This document shows positions 1 to 11,885 of a stretch of 64,000 nucleotides of DNA, piece after piece (positions within the stretch are counted from its first letter, which is position 1; the number at the start of each line of letters is the position of its first letter). The notes beneath the pieces are model-generated. The model saw nothing but the letters and a program-made list of their open reading frames with translations, made no database searches and was not told the origin of the DNA. The stretch is from Ollibium composti (GTDB lineage: Bacteria; Pseudomonadota; Alphaproteobacteria; Rhizobiales; Rhizobiaceae), in the NCBI RefSeq assembly GCF_004801285.1, contig NZ_SSNY01000015.1, positions 1 through 64,000 on the forward strand. Reading direction: 5' to 3'. The position numbers and the translations under genes are program-made.

Positions 1-42
1 GCACAGGCCGCAACGAGCAAGAAGGAGAAAGCCGCCCCTTGA
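1..42 (+). CDS. istB: C-terminal end of an IstB-like IS21 helper ATPase (partial)
   Basis: The first 13 codons of the window read AQAATSKKEKAAP and end at TGA (40-42). A Lys/Ala-rich tail of this kind is usual for IstB, the ATP-dependent helper of IS21-family transposases. The assignment depends mainly on the terminal repeats that follow directly (76-120). Only the tail is visible, so the family call is an inference from context. The rest of the gene lies left of the window. Confidence 0.45.
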   Translation, partial: AQAATSKKEKAAP

Positions 43-125
43 CCAAAACCTAAGACCCAAACCATACATGAAGGCGGGTCACTTCTCGGCGAAAATCCCG
101 GGTCAGCTCTCAGCGGAAATCAACA
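1..125. mobile_element. Right end of an IS21-family insertion sequence
   Basis: Two 21-nt imperfect direct repeats, both starting GGGTCA and ending AAAT, lie at 76-96 and 100-120, 24 bp apart. The sequence then reads AAATCAACA and reaches a terminal CA at about 125. Multiple terminal repeats and TG...CA ends are characteristic of IS21-family elements. An IstB-like tail precedes them at 1-42. The exact outer edge is inferred from the CA dinucleotide; the left end and any target duplication are outside the window. Confidence 0.6.
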
Positions 126-366
126 CCTTGCCCTCAGCCAGGTTGTCGGCAATGCACTTCTTCGTCACCTTCTGAATGTATTCGCGACAGAACTGGATCG
201 CGTTCTCGCGCGTGTGTATCGTGGTGATCTTCGCGTGCGTCGAATTCAAATTCGACTTCTTGACGACGGTTACGACCATGCCCGCTCGCGAGCCGTAATA
301 AATCGTCTCGGCTGCTGCCATGGTTGTCATTGCCAGCAGCGCTGCGATCAGGATCATGTTTCGCAA
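103..366 (-). CDS. Small exported protein, 3' end replaced by the IS21 end
   Basis: Unrecognised small protein of 87 residues from a TTG at 366, which has GGAGGT five bases upstream; an ATG at 357 is the alternative. The N-terminus MILIAALLAMTTMAAAE is a clear signal peptide with an AAA-E cleavage site. The mature part has two cysteines 11 residues apart (FC...KC), compatible with a periplasmic disulfide. The stop codon and the last six or seven codons (125-103) lie inside the IS terminal repeats, so the natural C-terminus is missing and the reading frame ends on IS sequence. It may be a non-functional stump. No function is proposed. Confidence 0.55.
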   Translation of the reverse strand: MRNMILIAALLAMTTMAAAETIYYGSRAGMVVTVVKKSNLNSTHAKITTIHTRENAIQFCREYIQKVTKKCIADNLAEGKVLISAES

Positions 367-486
367 GATCGACCTCCGGTTCCTGTCTCGTCGAGACACT
401 ATCCCGGCTTCCGGGCTTCTTCCAACGGCGGCGCGGACTTGAGCCATGCTGCGATCTCTTCGGCGATTTGAGCGTCAGCGGCCGTT

Positions 487-1752
487 CTATCGGAAGCGGG
501 CGGCGCGGTAGGGCTCGACCGGGATCGCAGGCGCGCGGCCGCAAACGATGTCGGCGACGATCCGGCCGGTCGCCGGCCCCGCAGCCAGGCCGACATGGCC
601 GTGGCCGAAGGCATGGAAAATGTCGGCCGACGCAGTGGAGCGGCCGATGACGGGCAGGCCGTCGGGGGTCGAGGGCCGATGCCCCATCCAGCGGCCAAGG
701 GAGTCGGGCCTGACCGTGCCGGCCAGCGGCGGAAAGGCGCGCTTGAGGTGGTCGAGCAGCACATCGGCCCGCCTCCAGTCGGGGGCGGCTTCGACCGCCG
801 CGAGCTCGACCTGACCGGCGGCGCGCTGCCCGCCCTCCGTCATCGTGATGCCCATCTTGCCGTCGCTGGGCATCACCGGAACGGCAAGCGTCATCGCCGG
901 ATCGCGGATCTCGACATGATAGCCGCGCTCGCTGACGAGCGGCACGCTGTCGCCGGCCTGCCGGGCAAGGCTTCGCGAGCCGATGCCGGCTGCGAGGACC
1001 GCCGTGTCGCAGGCGATGGTTTCCCGCCCGGCGACCTTGACCCCGCTCAGCCGGCCGGCGTCGAAGACGAAGCCGGTCGCCTGCGCCTTGACGAGCCGGG
1101 CGCCGCGCGACACCGCATGCGCCACCAGGGCCGCGACGTAGGCGCCGGGGTCGAGGCAATGCGCGCCTTCGCCGACGAGGATGCCGAGCCTGTACTGCGG
1201 TCCGAGCGACGGTTCGAAGGCGCGCAGTTCAGTTTCCTCGAGTTCGCTCCAGGCGACGCCGTTGTCGCGCCGCAGCCGCCAGGCGAGGCTTTCGGCCTCG
1301 AAGGCGGTGCGGTCGGGATAGGCGTAGAGCAGCCCCGACTGCCGGATCAGGTGCCCGGCGCCGGCTTCGTCGGCCAGATCCTTATGGCGCGCCGGTGCGT
1401 CCGCCAGCAGGGCCGAAAGCAGGCGCGCCGTTCTCTCCACCCGCGCCACGCTCGACCCGGCCTTGAGAAATCGCATCAGCCAGGAGGCGAGGCCGGGCAG
1501 CGCCGTCCAGCGTACGGTCAGCGGCCCGAGCGGGTCGAGGAGAAAGCCCGGCACCTTGCGCCAGAGGCCGGGCATGGACATTGGAACGATCGAGGCTGGA
1601 CTGATCCATGCGCCGTTGCCGAAGCTTGCCGCTTGCCGCCCGCCTGCTTCGCCGGCTTCCAAGATGGTGACGCGGCAGCCGCTGCGCAAAAGCTCGACCG
1701 CCGTGCATGCGCCGACGATACCCGCACCGATGACGACGACGTGGCGGCTCAT
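487..1752 (-). CDS. DadA-like FAD-dependent D-amino-acid dehydrogenase / glycine-oxidase family
   Basis: A 421-residue flavoenzyme of the DAO superfamily. The N-terminal dinucleotide-binding motif VVVIGAGIVGACTA (residues ~5-18) is followed by the acidic end of the second beta strand (ILEA). The C-terminal flavin-binding segment RWMGHRPSTPDGLPVIG and GHGHVGL match the DadA pattern. The ATG at 1752 was chosen because GAGGAG lies just upstream and the Rossmann motif follows directly. The family oxidises D-amino acids or related secondary amines to keto acids, passing electrons to the membrane. The gene starts 4 bp after the stop of the tctA remnant, so the two were one operon. The substrate is not determined; it could equally act on an opine-like or N-methyl amino acid. 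Confidence 0.8.
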   Translation of the reverse strand: MSRHVVVIGAGIVGACTAVELLRSGCRVTILEAGEAGGRQAASFGNGAWISPASIVPMSMPGLWRKVPGFLLDPLGPLTVRWTALPGLASWLMRFLKAGSSVARVERTARLLSALLADAPARHKDLADEAGAGHLIRQSGLLYAYPDRTAFEAESLAWRLRRDNGVAWSELEETELRAFEPSLGPQYRLGILVGEGAHCLDPGAYVAALVAHAVSRGARLVKAQATGFVFDAGRLSGVKVAGRETIACDTAVLAAGIGSRSLARQAGDSVPLVSERGYHVEIRDPAMTLAVPVMPSDGKMGITMTEGGQRAAGQVELAAVEAAPDWRRADVLLDHLKRAFPPLAGTVRPDSLGRWMGHRPSTPDGLPVIGRSTASADIFHAFGHGHVGLAAGPATGRIVADIVCGRAPAIPVEPYRAARFR

Positions 1753-1756
1753 TCGA

Positions 1757-2320
1757 TCACTCCTCGAACGCCTGTTCACGGACCTTGCCGATCGCCGACA
1801 TCGACACGGCGACGAGCGCGACAAGCGAAAGGACCAGCAATCCCAGCGAGATGGGCCGGGTGACGAAATTGGTGAAATGGCCGCGCGCAAGGAATATGGC
1901 GCGGCGAAAAATCTCCTCCATCATGGGGCCGAGGATGACGCTCATGATGAGCGACGCCGGCTCGCAGCCCAGCTTGAGGAAGATATAGCCGAGGGCCTCG
2001 AAGCCTATCAAGGGCCAGACGTCGAACAGCGTGGCCGACAACGTGCAGGTGCCGATGGCGCAGGGCACGAGGATCAAGGGATAGAGATACTCGAAGGGAA
2101 CGCTCAGCAGCTTCACCCATATGCCGACCGAAGGCAGGTTGAGCACGACGAGCATCACGTCGCCGACCCACATCGATGCGATGACGCCCCGGAAGCTCTC
2201 CGGCTTCCCGGAGGCGGGCATCGGTCCGGGAGCGACGCCGTGGGCAATCAGCGCGCCGATCATCAGCGCCATCACGGCGACGAATGCCCTCAGACCACTG
2301 CATGGAAAACATGGGCCCGC
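1757..2320 (-). pseudogene. tctA remnant: C-terminal third of a tripartite tricarboxylate transporter permease
   Basis: The open frame keeps the last ~170 residues of a TctA large permease subunit: IAHGVAPGPMP, SMWVGDVMLVVLNLP, FDVWPLIGFEALGYIFLKLG and GPMMEEIFRRA are all recognisable family signatures. Normal TctA proteins have about 500 residues and 10-12 membrane segments, so two thirds are missing. In-frame family similarity appears to fade near 2290 and the frame is closed by TAG at 2321-2323. A GTG at 2275 could start translation, but a functional permease is not expected. The junction lies immediately beside the glpD promoter, so a deletion or rearrangement brought the two regions together. 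Confidence 0.75.
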
Positions 2321-2367
2321 CTAAGCTCGGGACCTGGGCAATCGAAGTTTGTGCCGATCCTCAGGAT

Positions 2368-2415
2368 TTCGTTTGACATTCGTTCTCGCTTCGAAATAAT
2401 CGCCACATGGTTTCG
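2368..2415 (+). promoter_or_regulatory. glpD promoter with phased TTCG repeats (candidate GlpR-type operator)
   Basis: A perfect -35 box TTGACA (2373-2378) is separated by 16 bp from AATAAT (2395-2400), a 5/6 match to the -10 consensus. TTCG occurs at 2368, 2379, 2390 and 2412, i.e. at 11, 11 and 22 bp spacing, so all copies face the same side of the helix across the promoter. DeoR-family repressors, which include GlpR, commonly bind short repeated TTCG/TTTC-containing half-sites. No glpR gene is present in the window, so the regulator is inferred. Confidence 0.6.
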
Positions 2416-2458
2416 GAAATGTCGCATGACGTGCGATACGAAATCGCGGGAGGCAAAG

Positions 2459-3985
2459 GTGGGCGAGTCCCCGATCCACGACATCTTCGTCATCGGCGGC
2501 GGCATCAACGGCTGCGGCATCGCCCGCGACGCGGTCGGACGCGGCTTCTCGGTTTTCCTGGCGGAGATGGGCGATCTCGCCGGCGGCACGTCTTCCGGCT
2601 CCACCAAGCTCATCCACGGCGGCTTGCGCTATCTCGAATTCTACGAATTCCGCCTGGTGCGCGAGGCGCTGATGGAGCGCGAGGTGCTGTGGAAGAACGC
2701 GCCGCACATCATCTGGCCGATGCGCTTCGTGCTGCCCTATTTCAGCGGCGGCCAGCGGCCGGCCTGGATGCTCAGGCTCGGCCTGTTTCTCTACGATCAT
2801 ATCGGCGGCCGCAAGCTGCTGCCGGCGACCCGCACACTCGACATGCGCAGGGACCCTGCCGGCAAGCCGTTGAAGCCGATTTTTTCCAAGGCGTTCGAGT
2901 ATTCCGACGGCTGGGTCAACGACGCCCGGCTGGTGGCGTTGAACGCCCGTGACGCGGCGGATCGCGGTGCGACCATCCGGACGCGTACCAGGGTGGTCGG
3001 CGCGCGCCGCGACGGCGACAATTGGGCGATTACCCTCGAGGACCTTCGCAGCCGCAGGACCGAAGAGGTGAAGGCGCGGCTGCTGGTCAACGCCGCCGGC
3101 CCTTGGGTCGACCATGTGCTGGCCGAAGTGGTCGGCCAGAACGCGCACAATGTCCGCCTCGTGCAGGGCAGCCATATCGTCGTGCGCAAGAAATTCGACG
3201 ATCCGCGCGCCTATTTCTTCCAGAACAAGGACGGGCGCATCATCTTCGCCATTCCCTATGAGGAAGACTTCACGCTGATCGGCACGACCGACCGCGACTA
3301 CGATGCCGATCCGCATGATGTGAAGATTTCCGATGCGGAGATCGACTACCTGTGCGCGGCGGCGAGCGAATATTTCGCCGATCCCGTTCGCCGCGAGGAT
3401 ATCGTTTGGAGCTATTCGGCGGTGCGCCCGCTGTATGACGATGGAGCGTCGAAGGCGCAGGAGGCGACGCGCGACTACGTGCTCAAGGCTGACGGCGGCG
3501 GCGCCACCGCCCCGCTGGTCAGCGCCTTCGGCGGCAAGATCACCACCTATCGCCGGCTGTCGGAATCCATGCTGGAGAAGATCGAAGGCTTTCTCGGCAA
3601 GCGCGGCAAACCATGGACCGCGACGGCGCCGCTGCCGGGCGGCGATTTCCCGGCGACCGGCTTCAAGGCCGAAGTCGGCACGCTGCAGGCCGATTTCCCT
3701 TTCCTGGAAGCACGCCTCGCGCATCGGCTGGTCCGGCTCTACGGCACGCGTGCCCGCACGCTGCTCGGAACCGCCAGATCATATGCCGACCTCGGCCGCG
3801 ACTTCGGCGGCGACCTCTATGAGGCCGAGGTGCGCTATCTCGTCGAGCACGAATGGGCGCAAACGGTCGAGGACGTGCTGTGGCGCCGCACCAAGCGCGG
3901 CCTGCATCTGAGCCGCGAGCAGGTGGCGGCGCTGGAGGATTTCATGCGGGAGCTGGACAAGGGACAGAGCGCGGCGGCGGAATAG
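2459..3985 (+). CDS. glpD: Glycerol-3-phosphate dehydrogenase (FAD, respiratory)
   Basis: A 508-residue aerobic glycerol-3-phosphate dehydrogenase that oxidises glycerol 3-phosphate to dihydroxyacetone phosphate and reduces quinone at the inner membrane. The FAD-binding motif IFVIGGGINGCGIARDA (residues ~9-25) and the family signature GGTSSGSTKLIHGGLRYLE (residues ~43-61) are intact. The C-terminal DAO extension ending near RGLHLSREQVAALEDFM is complete. The GTG at 2459 is preferred because GGGAGG (2448-2453) sits five bases upstream and the FAD motif follows; an in-frame ATG at 2426 has no comparable ribosome-binding site. The gene heads the glycerol operon and supplies the step after GlpK. 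Confidence 0.93.
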   Translation: MGESPIHDIFVIGGGINGCGIARDAVGRGFSVFLAEMGDLAGGTSSGSTKLIHGGLRYLEFYEFRLVREALMEREVLWKNAPHIIWPMRFVLPYFSGGQRPAWMLRLGLFLYDHIGGRKLLPATRTLDMRRDPAGKPLKPIFSKAFEYSDGWVNDARLVALNARDAADRGATIRTRTRVVGARRDGDNWAITLEDLRSRRTEEVKARLLVNAAGPWVDHVLAEVVGQNAHNVRLVQGSHIVVRKKFDDPRAYFFQNKDGRIIFAIPYEEDFTLIGTTDRDYDADPHDVKISDAEIDYLCAAASEYFADPVRREDIVWSYSAVRPLYDDGASKAQEATRDYVLKADGGGATAPLVSAFGGKITTYRRLSESMLEKIEGFLGKRGKPWTATAPLPGGDFPATGFKAEVGTLQADFPFLEARLAHRLVRLYGTRARTLLGTARSYADLGRDFGGDLYEAEVRYLVEHEWAQTVEDVLWRRTKRGLHLSREQVAALEDFMRELDKGQSAAAE

Positions 3986-4009
3986 ACCGCAAAAAGGGGG
4001 AGAAGCCGA

Positions 4010-5092
4010 ATGCTGGAACTGAAGAACGTCTCGAAGGTCGTGGGCGGTGCCACGCACATCGCCGATGTGTCGCTGACGCTCGCGCACGGCTCGCTGAACG
4101 TTCTGCTCGGCCCAACGCTTTCCGGCAAGACCAGCCTGATGCGGCTGATGGCGGGCCTGGACAAGCCGACCTCCGGCTCCGTCTGGTTCGACGGCAAGGA
4201 TGTTACCGGCTTGGCCGTCCAGCAGCGCAACGTCGCCATGGTCTACCAGCAGTTCATCAACTACCCGGCGATGACGGTCTACGAGAACATCGCCTCGCCG
4301 CTACGCGTTGCAGGCGTCGAGAAGGGCAAGGTCGACAGCGAGGTTCGCAAGGCAGCGGAACTGCTGAAGCTGACACCCTATCTCGACCGCACGCCGCTCA
4401 ACCTTTCCGGCGGCCAGCAGCAGCGCACCGCGCTCGCCCGAGCCATCGTCAAGAACGCCAGCTTGGTGCTGCTGGACGAGCCGCTGGCCAATCTCGACTA
4501 CAAGCTGCGCGAGGAACTGCGCGAGGAACTGCCGAAGATATTCGCCGAGGCCGGCACCATCTTCGTCTATGCCACGACCGAGCCGCACGAGGCGTTGCTG
4601 CTTGGCGGCAACACCGCGACGCTGAGCGAAGGCCGCGTCACCCAGTTCGGGCCAACGGTCGAGGTGTTCCGCAAGCCGGTCGACCTGGTCACGGCGAGGA
4701 CCTTCGCCGACCCGCCGCTGAACACCATTATGCTCGGCAAGCAGGGCAATCATTTTCTGCTCGACGGCGGGGTAAACCTGCCCGTGCCGGCGGCCCTCGC
4801 CGGCATTGCCGACGCCAGCTACATAATCGGCTTCCAGCCGCATCATCTTTCTCTCGAACGGCCGAACCCGGCCGCCGTGCCGGTGCGCGCCAAGGTGTCG
4901 ATCACCGAAATCACCGGCTCGGAAAGCTTCGTGCATCTCGATTTTGCCGACGTGCGCTGGATCATGCTGGCGCATGGCATCCGCGAGTTCGAGCCGGACG
5001 AGCAGGTCGAGGTGTTCATCGACCCGCGCCACATCATGGTCTTCGACGAGCATGGCCGCGCCGTTTCGGTCGCGCCCCGGCTGGCGGCGTAG
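4010..5092 (+). CDS. glpS: Glycerol ABC transporter ATP-binding protein GlpS
   Basis: A 360-residue ABC ATPase of the carbohydrate type with a C-terminal TOBE region (~240-360). Its Walker A is unusual: GPTLSGKT at residues 34-41, with Leu37 where the P-loop normally has Gly. The Q-loop Gln80, the signature LSGGQ (132-136) and Walker B LVLLDEP with Glu157 are canonical. The H-loop histidine is replaced by Thr190 in VYATTEP. It pairs with the next gene product, GlpT, whose deviations are complementary (see findings). In rhizobia glpSTPQUV encodes the glycerol importer. GGGGGAG lies upstream of the ATG. Confidence 0.9.
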   Translation: MLELKNVSKVVGGATHIADVSLTLAHGSLNVLLGPTLSGKTSLMRLMAGLDKPTSGSVWFDGKDVTGLAVQQRNVAMVYQQFINYPAMTVYENIASPLRVAGVEKGKVDSEVRKAAELLKLTPYLDRTPLNLSGGQQQRTALARAIVKNASLVLLDEPLANLDYKLREELREELPKIFAEAGTIFVYATTEPHEALLLGGNTATLSEGRVTQFGPTVEVFRKPVDLVTARTFADPPLNTIMLGKQGNHFLLDGGVNLPVPAALAGIADASYIIGFQPHHLSLERPNPAAVPVRAKVSITEITGSESFVHLDFADVRWIMLAHGIREFEPDEQVEVFIDPRHIMVFDEHGRAVSVAPRLAA

Positions 5093-5101
5093 GAGGAGAC
5101 G

Positions 5102-6169
<1,068 letters not shown>

Positions 6170-6172
6170 GCC

Positions 6173-7039
6173 ATGGACAAGACATGGAACAACAGGGCCT
6201 GGTTCCTCGTACTGCCGGTGCTGGTGCTGGTCGCCTTCTCCGCCGTCATCCCGCTGATGACGGTCGTGAACTATTCGGTGCAGGACACGTTCGGCAACAA
6301 CCAGTTCTTCTGGAACGGCGTGGACTGGTATCAGGAACTGCTGGCTTCGTCCCGGTTCTGGGAATCGATGTTCCGCAACCTGATCTTCTCCGCAATCATC
6401 CTCGCGATCGAAGTGCCGCTGGGCATCTTCATCGCCCTCAACATGCCGCGGCGCGGCTGGGGCGTGCCGACCTGCCTGGTGCTGATGGCGCTGCCGCTCC
6501 TGGTGCCGTGGAATGTCGTCGGCACCATCTGGCAGGTATTCGGACGCGGCGACATCGGCCTGCTCGGTTACTATGTCAACGCGCTCGGCGTCGACTACAA
6601 CTACGTGCAGGATCCGTTCGACGCCTGGGTGACGGTCATCGTCATGGACGTCTGGCACTGGACCAGCCTCGTCGTGCTGCTCTGCTATGCCGGCCTGGTG
6701 TCGATCCCCGATGCCTTCTACCAAGCGGCGAAGATCGACGGCGCCTCGCGCTGGGCGGTGTTCCGCTATATCCAGTTACCGAAGATGCAGCGGGTTTTGC
6801 TGATTGCGGTGCTGCTGCGCTTCATGGACAGTTTCATGATCTATACCGAACCCTTCGTCGTCACCGGCGGCGGGCCGGGCAACTCGACGACCTTCATGTC
6901 CATCGACCTCGTGAAGATGGCGCTCGGCGAGTTCAATCTCGGCCAGGCGGCGGCGATGTCGCTGGTCTACTTCCTCATCATCCTGCTTCTGTCATGGGCG
7001 TTTTACACCGTCATGACCAACTATGACGCGGAACGCTGA
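6173..7039 (+). CDS. glpP: Glycerol ABC transporter permease GlpP
   Basis: A 288-residue inner-membrane permease of the MalF/UgpA type with about six transmembrane helices, the first at residues ~8-30 (WFLVLPVLVLVAFSAVIPL). The cytoplasmic EAA coupling loop is visible as YQAAKIDGASRWAVFRYIQLP near residue 180-200 and would contact an ATPase subunit. The ATG lies 3 bp after the glpT stop, consistent with translational coupling. It forms the translocation channel with GlpQ. Confidence 0.88.
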   Translation: MDKTWNNRAWFLVLPVLVLVAFSAVIPLMTVVNYSVQDTFGNNQFFWNGVDWYQELLASSRFWESMFRNLIFSAIILAIEVPLGIFIALNMPRRGWGVPTCLVLMALPLLVPWNVVGTIWQVFGRGDIGLLGYYVNALGVDYNYVQDPFDAWVTVIVMDVWHWTSLVVLLCYAGLVSIPDAFYQAAKIDGASRWAVFRYIQLPKMQRVLLIAVLLRFMDSFMIYTEPFVVTGGGPGNSTTFMSIDLVKMALGEFNLGQAAAMSLVYFLIILLLSWAFYTVMTNYDAER

Positions 7040-7042
7040 GCC

Positions 7043-7950
<908 letters not shown>

Positions 7951-7951
<1 letters not shown>

Positions 7952-8358
7952 TGGAAGTCAGGAGCAACTGGACCATCCCTCTGATCGCGGTTCTTGCGAT
8001 CTACCTCGCAGCCACCGGCCTGCTGGCCGCCTTCGTTCCGACCGCGGATGGCGCGCGCGACTGGACCGCGCCGCTGGTCACCGGCGGCTGGATGGCATGG
8101 ACGTTTCCGACGGCCCTGTTCTTTCTGACCATCGCCTTCATCCTGTCGCTGATGGCGGTGTGGGAATACGCCTCGCCGGGTGGCGCTCCGCGTATCGGCC
8201 TGCTGCGCTTCGAGACGACGCGCGGCGACCGCCTGTTCATTTCGCTGCTCGGCAGCGCCTTCATCCATCTCGCTTGGCTGGGCCTTGTCGGACCCAACCT
8301 GTGGTGGGCTCTCGCTCTCTGCGTAGTCTACGCCATCGCGGTGTTTCGCTACGTTTAG
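7951..8358 (+). CDS. glpU: Small integral membrane protein GlpU (DUF2160-like)
   Basis: A 135-residue membrane protein with three or four hydrophobic segments (about residues 7-29, 42-62 and 88-130). Small proteins of this kind, often labelled DUF2160, sit between the permease and binding-protein genes of the rhizobial glycerol transporter. The role is unknown; an accessory subunit or stabiliser of the importer is the contextual guess. The ATG overlaps the glpQ stop (TGATG) and GGGGAGGG inside the glpQ end provides the ribosome-binding site. Confidence 0.8.
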
Positions 8359-8370
8359 GGGAGAAACAGT

Positions 8371-8400
8371 CGGGGCGGCGGCCTGCACGCCACCGCCCCG
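8371..8400 (+). promoter_or_regulatory. Intercistronic hairpin upstream of glpV
   Basis: Eleven positions of 8371-8381 face 8390-8400, forming ten Watson-Crick pairs and one C-A mismatch around an 8-nt loop. There is no U-run after it, so it is more likely an mRNA-stability or processing element than a simple terminator. It would favour separate accumulation of the binding-protein message. Confidence 0.5.
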
Positions 8401-8438
8401 GATCGCACTTGAAACCTTTTTCAATCGGAGGAAACGCA

Positions 8439-10166
8439 ATGCGACGGCAAATATTAGCATCGACGAGCGCGCTGGCACTTCTCTTCTGCGTGAACCAGGC
8501 TTTCGCCGGCATGGACGAGGCGAAAACCTTCCTGGACAAGGAAATCGGCGACCTGTCGACGCTTTCGCGCGCCGACCAGGAAAAGGAAATGCAGTGGTTC
8601 ATCGACGCGGCCAAGCCCTTTGCCGGCATGGACATCAAGGTTGTGTCGGAAACACTGACGACTCACGAGTATGAATCGAAGGTGCTTGCGCCCGCCTTCA
8701 CCGCCATCACCGGCATCAAGGTGACGCACGACCTTCTGCAGGAAGGCGACGTGGTCGAGAAGATCCAGACCCAGATGCAGACCGGCCAGAACCTCTACGA
8801 CGGCTGGGTCAACGATTCCGACCTGATCGGCACGCACTGGCGTTACAAGCAGGTGCGCAACCTGACCGACTTCATGGCCAACGAAGGCAAGGACGTCACC
8901 AACCCGGGCCTTGACCTCAAGGACTTCATCGGCTCGTCCTTCACTACCGCGCCGGACAAGAAGCTCTACCAGCTTCCCGACCAGCAGTTCGCCAACCTCT
9001 ACTGGTTCCGCTACGACTGGTTCAACGACGAAAAGAACAAGGCCGACTTCAAGGCCAAGTACGGCTATGACCTTGGCGTGCCGGTCAACTGGTCGGCTTA
9101 TGAGGACATCGCCGAGTTCTTCACCGGTCGCGAGGTCGACGGCAAGAAGGTCTATGGCCACATGGACTACGGCAAGAAGGACCCGTCGCTGGGCTGGCGT
9201 TTCACCGATGCGTGGCTCTCCATGGCTGGCAACGGCGACAAGGGCATCCCGAACGGCCTGCCGGTCGACGAATGGGGCATCAAGGTCAATGAGAAATCAC
9301 AGCCGGTCGGCTCCTGCGTGGCACGCGGCGGCGATACCAATGGCCCGGCCTCGGTCTACGCCATCCAGAAGTACCTTGACTGGATCAAGGCTTACGCACC
9401 GGCGGAAGCCCAGGGCATGACCTTCTCCGAGTCCGGGCCGGTTCCGGCACAGGGCAACATCGCCCAGCAGATATTCTGGTACACCGCTTTCACGGCAGAC
9501 ATGGTCAAGCCCGGCCTGCCGGTGATGAACGAGGACGGCACGCCGAAGTGGCGCATGGCGCCGTCGCCGCACGGCGTCTACTGGAAGGACGGCATGAAGC
9601 TCGGCTATCAGGACGTCGGTTCGTGGACGCTGATGAAATCGACGCCCGACGACCGCGCCAAGGCCGCCTGGCTTTATGCGCAGTTCGTCACCTCCAAGAC
9701 CGTGGACGTGAAGAAGAGCCATGTCGGCCTCACCTTCATCCGCGACTCCACCATCCACGACAAGAGCTTCACCGAACGTGCGCCGAAGCTCGGCGGCCTG
9801 ATCGAGTTCTACCGCTCGCCGGCCCGCGTGCAGTGGTCCCCCACCGGAACGAATGTTCCGGATTACCCGAAGCTGGCGCAGCTCTGGTGGCAGGCGATCG
9901 GCGATGCGTCCTCCGGCGCCAAGACGGCGCAGGAAGCCATGGATTCTCTCTGCGCCGAGCAGGAGAAGGTCATGGCCCGCATCGAGAAGTCGGGCGTGCA
10001 GGGCGACATCGGCCCGAAGCTCGCCGAGGAGCACGATCTCGAATACTGGAACAAGGATGCCGTCTCGAAGGGCAACCTTGCGCCGCAGCTGAAGATCGAG
10101 AACGAGAAGGAAAAGCCGATCACGATCAACTACGACGAGTTGGTCAAGAGCTGGCAGAAACAGTAA
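8439..10166 (+). CDS. glpV: Glycerol ABC transporter substrate-binding protein GlpV
   Basis: A 575-residue periplasmic binding protein, longer than usual for family-1 solute-binding proteins. The signal peptide is residues ~1-23 (ILASTSALALLFCVNQAFA-G). The mature protein has the alternating two-domain layout of sugar-type binding proteins, with conserved Trp-rich segments such as QQFANLYWFRYDWF and QIFWYTAFTADM. GGAGG at 8427-8431 lies seven bases before the ATG. It delivers glycerol to GlpP/GlpQ. Flanking hairpins at 8371-8400 and 10202-10228 isolate the coding region on the transcript. Confidence 0.9.
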   Translation: MRRQILASTSALALLFCVNQAFAGMDEAKTFLDKEIGDLSTLSRADQEKEMQWFIDAAKPFAGMDIKVVSETLTTHEYESKVLAPAFTAITGIKVTHDLLQEGDVVEKIQTQMQTGQNLYDGWVNDSDLIGTHWRYKQVRNLTDFMANEGKDVTNPGLDLKDFIGSSFTTAPDKKLYQLPDQQFANLYWFRYDWFNDEKNKADFKAKYGYDLGVPVNWSAYEDIAEFFTGREVDGKKVYGHMDYGKKDPSLGWRFTDAWLSMAGNGDKGIPNGLPVDEWGIKVNEKSQPVGSCVARGGDTNGPASVYAIQKYLDWIKAYAPAEAQGMTFSESGPVPAQGNIAQQIFWYTAFTADMVKPGLPVMNEDGTPKWRMAPSPHGVYWKDGMKLGYQDVGSWTLMKSTPDDRAKAAWLYAQFVTSKTVDVKKSHVGLTFIRDSTIHDKSFTERAPKLGGLIEFYRSPARVQWSPTGTNVPDYPKLAQLWWQAIGDASSGAKTAQEAMDSLCAEQEKVMARIEKSGVQGDIGPKLAEEHDLEYWNKDAVSKGNLAPQLKIENEKEKPITINYDELVKSWQKQ

Positions 10167-10201
10167 GTTGACGCGGGCGCCCGCGCCCGTGCCGTGACAA
10201 G

Positions 10202-10228
10202 GGGGAGGCGGCATCGCGCCGCCTCCCC
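10202..10228 (+). promoter_or_regulatory. Perfect 11-bp hairpin between glpV and glpK
   Basis: GGGGAGGCGGC (10202-10212) pairs perfectly with 10218-10228 around the loop ATCGC. No T-run follows, so read-through to glpK 40 bp downstream is likely. It may act as a partial terminator or as a 3' stabiliser of the abundant glpV message. Confidence 0.6.
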
Positions 10229-10267
10229 TGCTCATGTCCGCAAAGGGGCGATCACGAAGGGGAGGCA

Positions 10268-11761
<1,494 letters not shown>

Positions 11762-11885
11762 GCCTGCCGGCGACGTTGCCGGCCCACCGTGTCCACCGCT
11801 CTGCACGGCGAGGTTGTGAAATCCGGCAGGCGCTGATGTATGGTGTACCGGCACCGATTCGCTCCGATCATGCTGGCTGACCGAT

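Noticed and set aside
1463..2458. N-terminal extension of glpD by more than 300 codons
   Set aside because: The frame happens to be open through the antisense of dadA and tctA. The FAD motif, a ribosome-binding site and the promoter place the real start at 2459.
8359..8438. Factor-independent terminator separating glpU and glpV
   Set aside because: The hairpin has no following T-run and the operon continues with glpV and glpK on the same strand.
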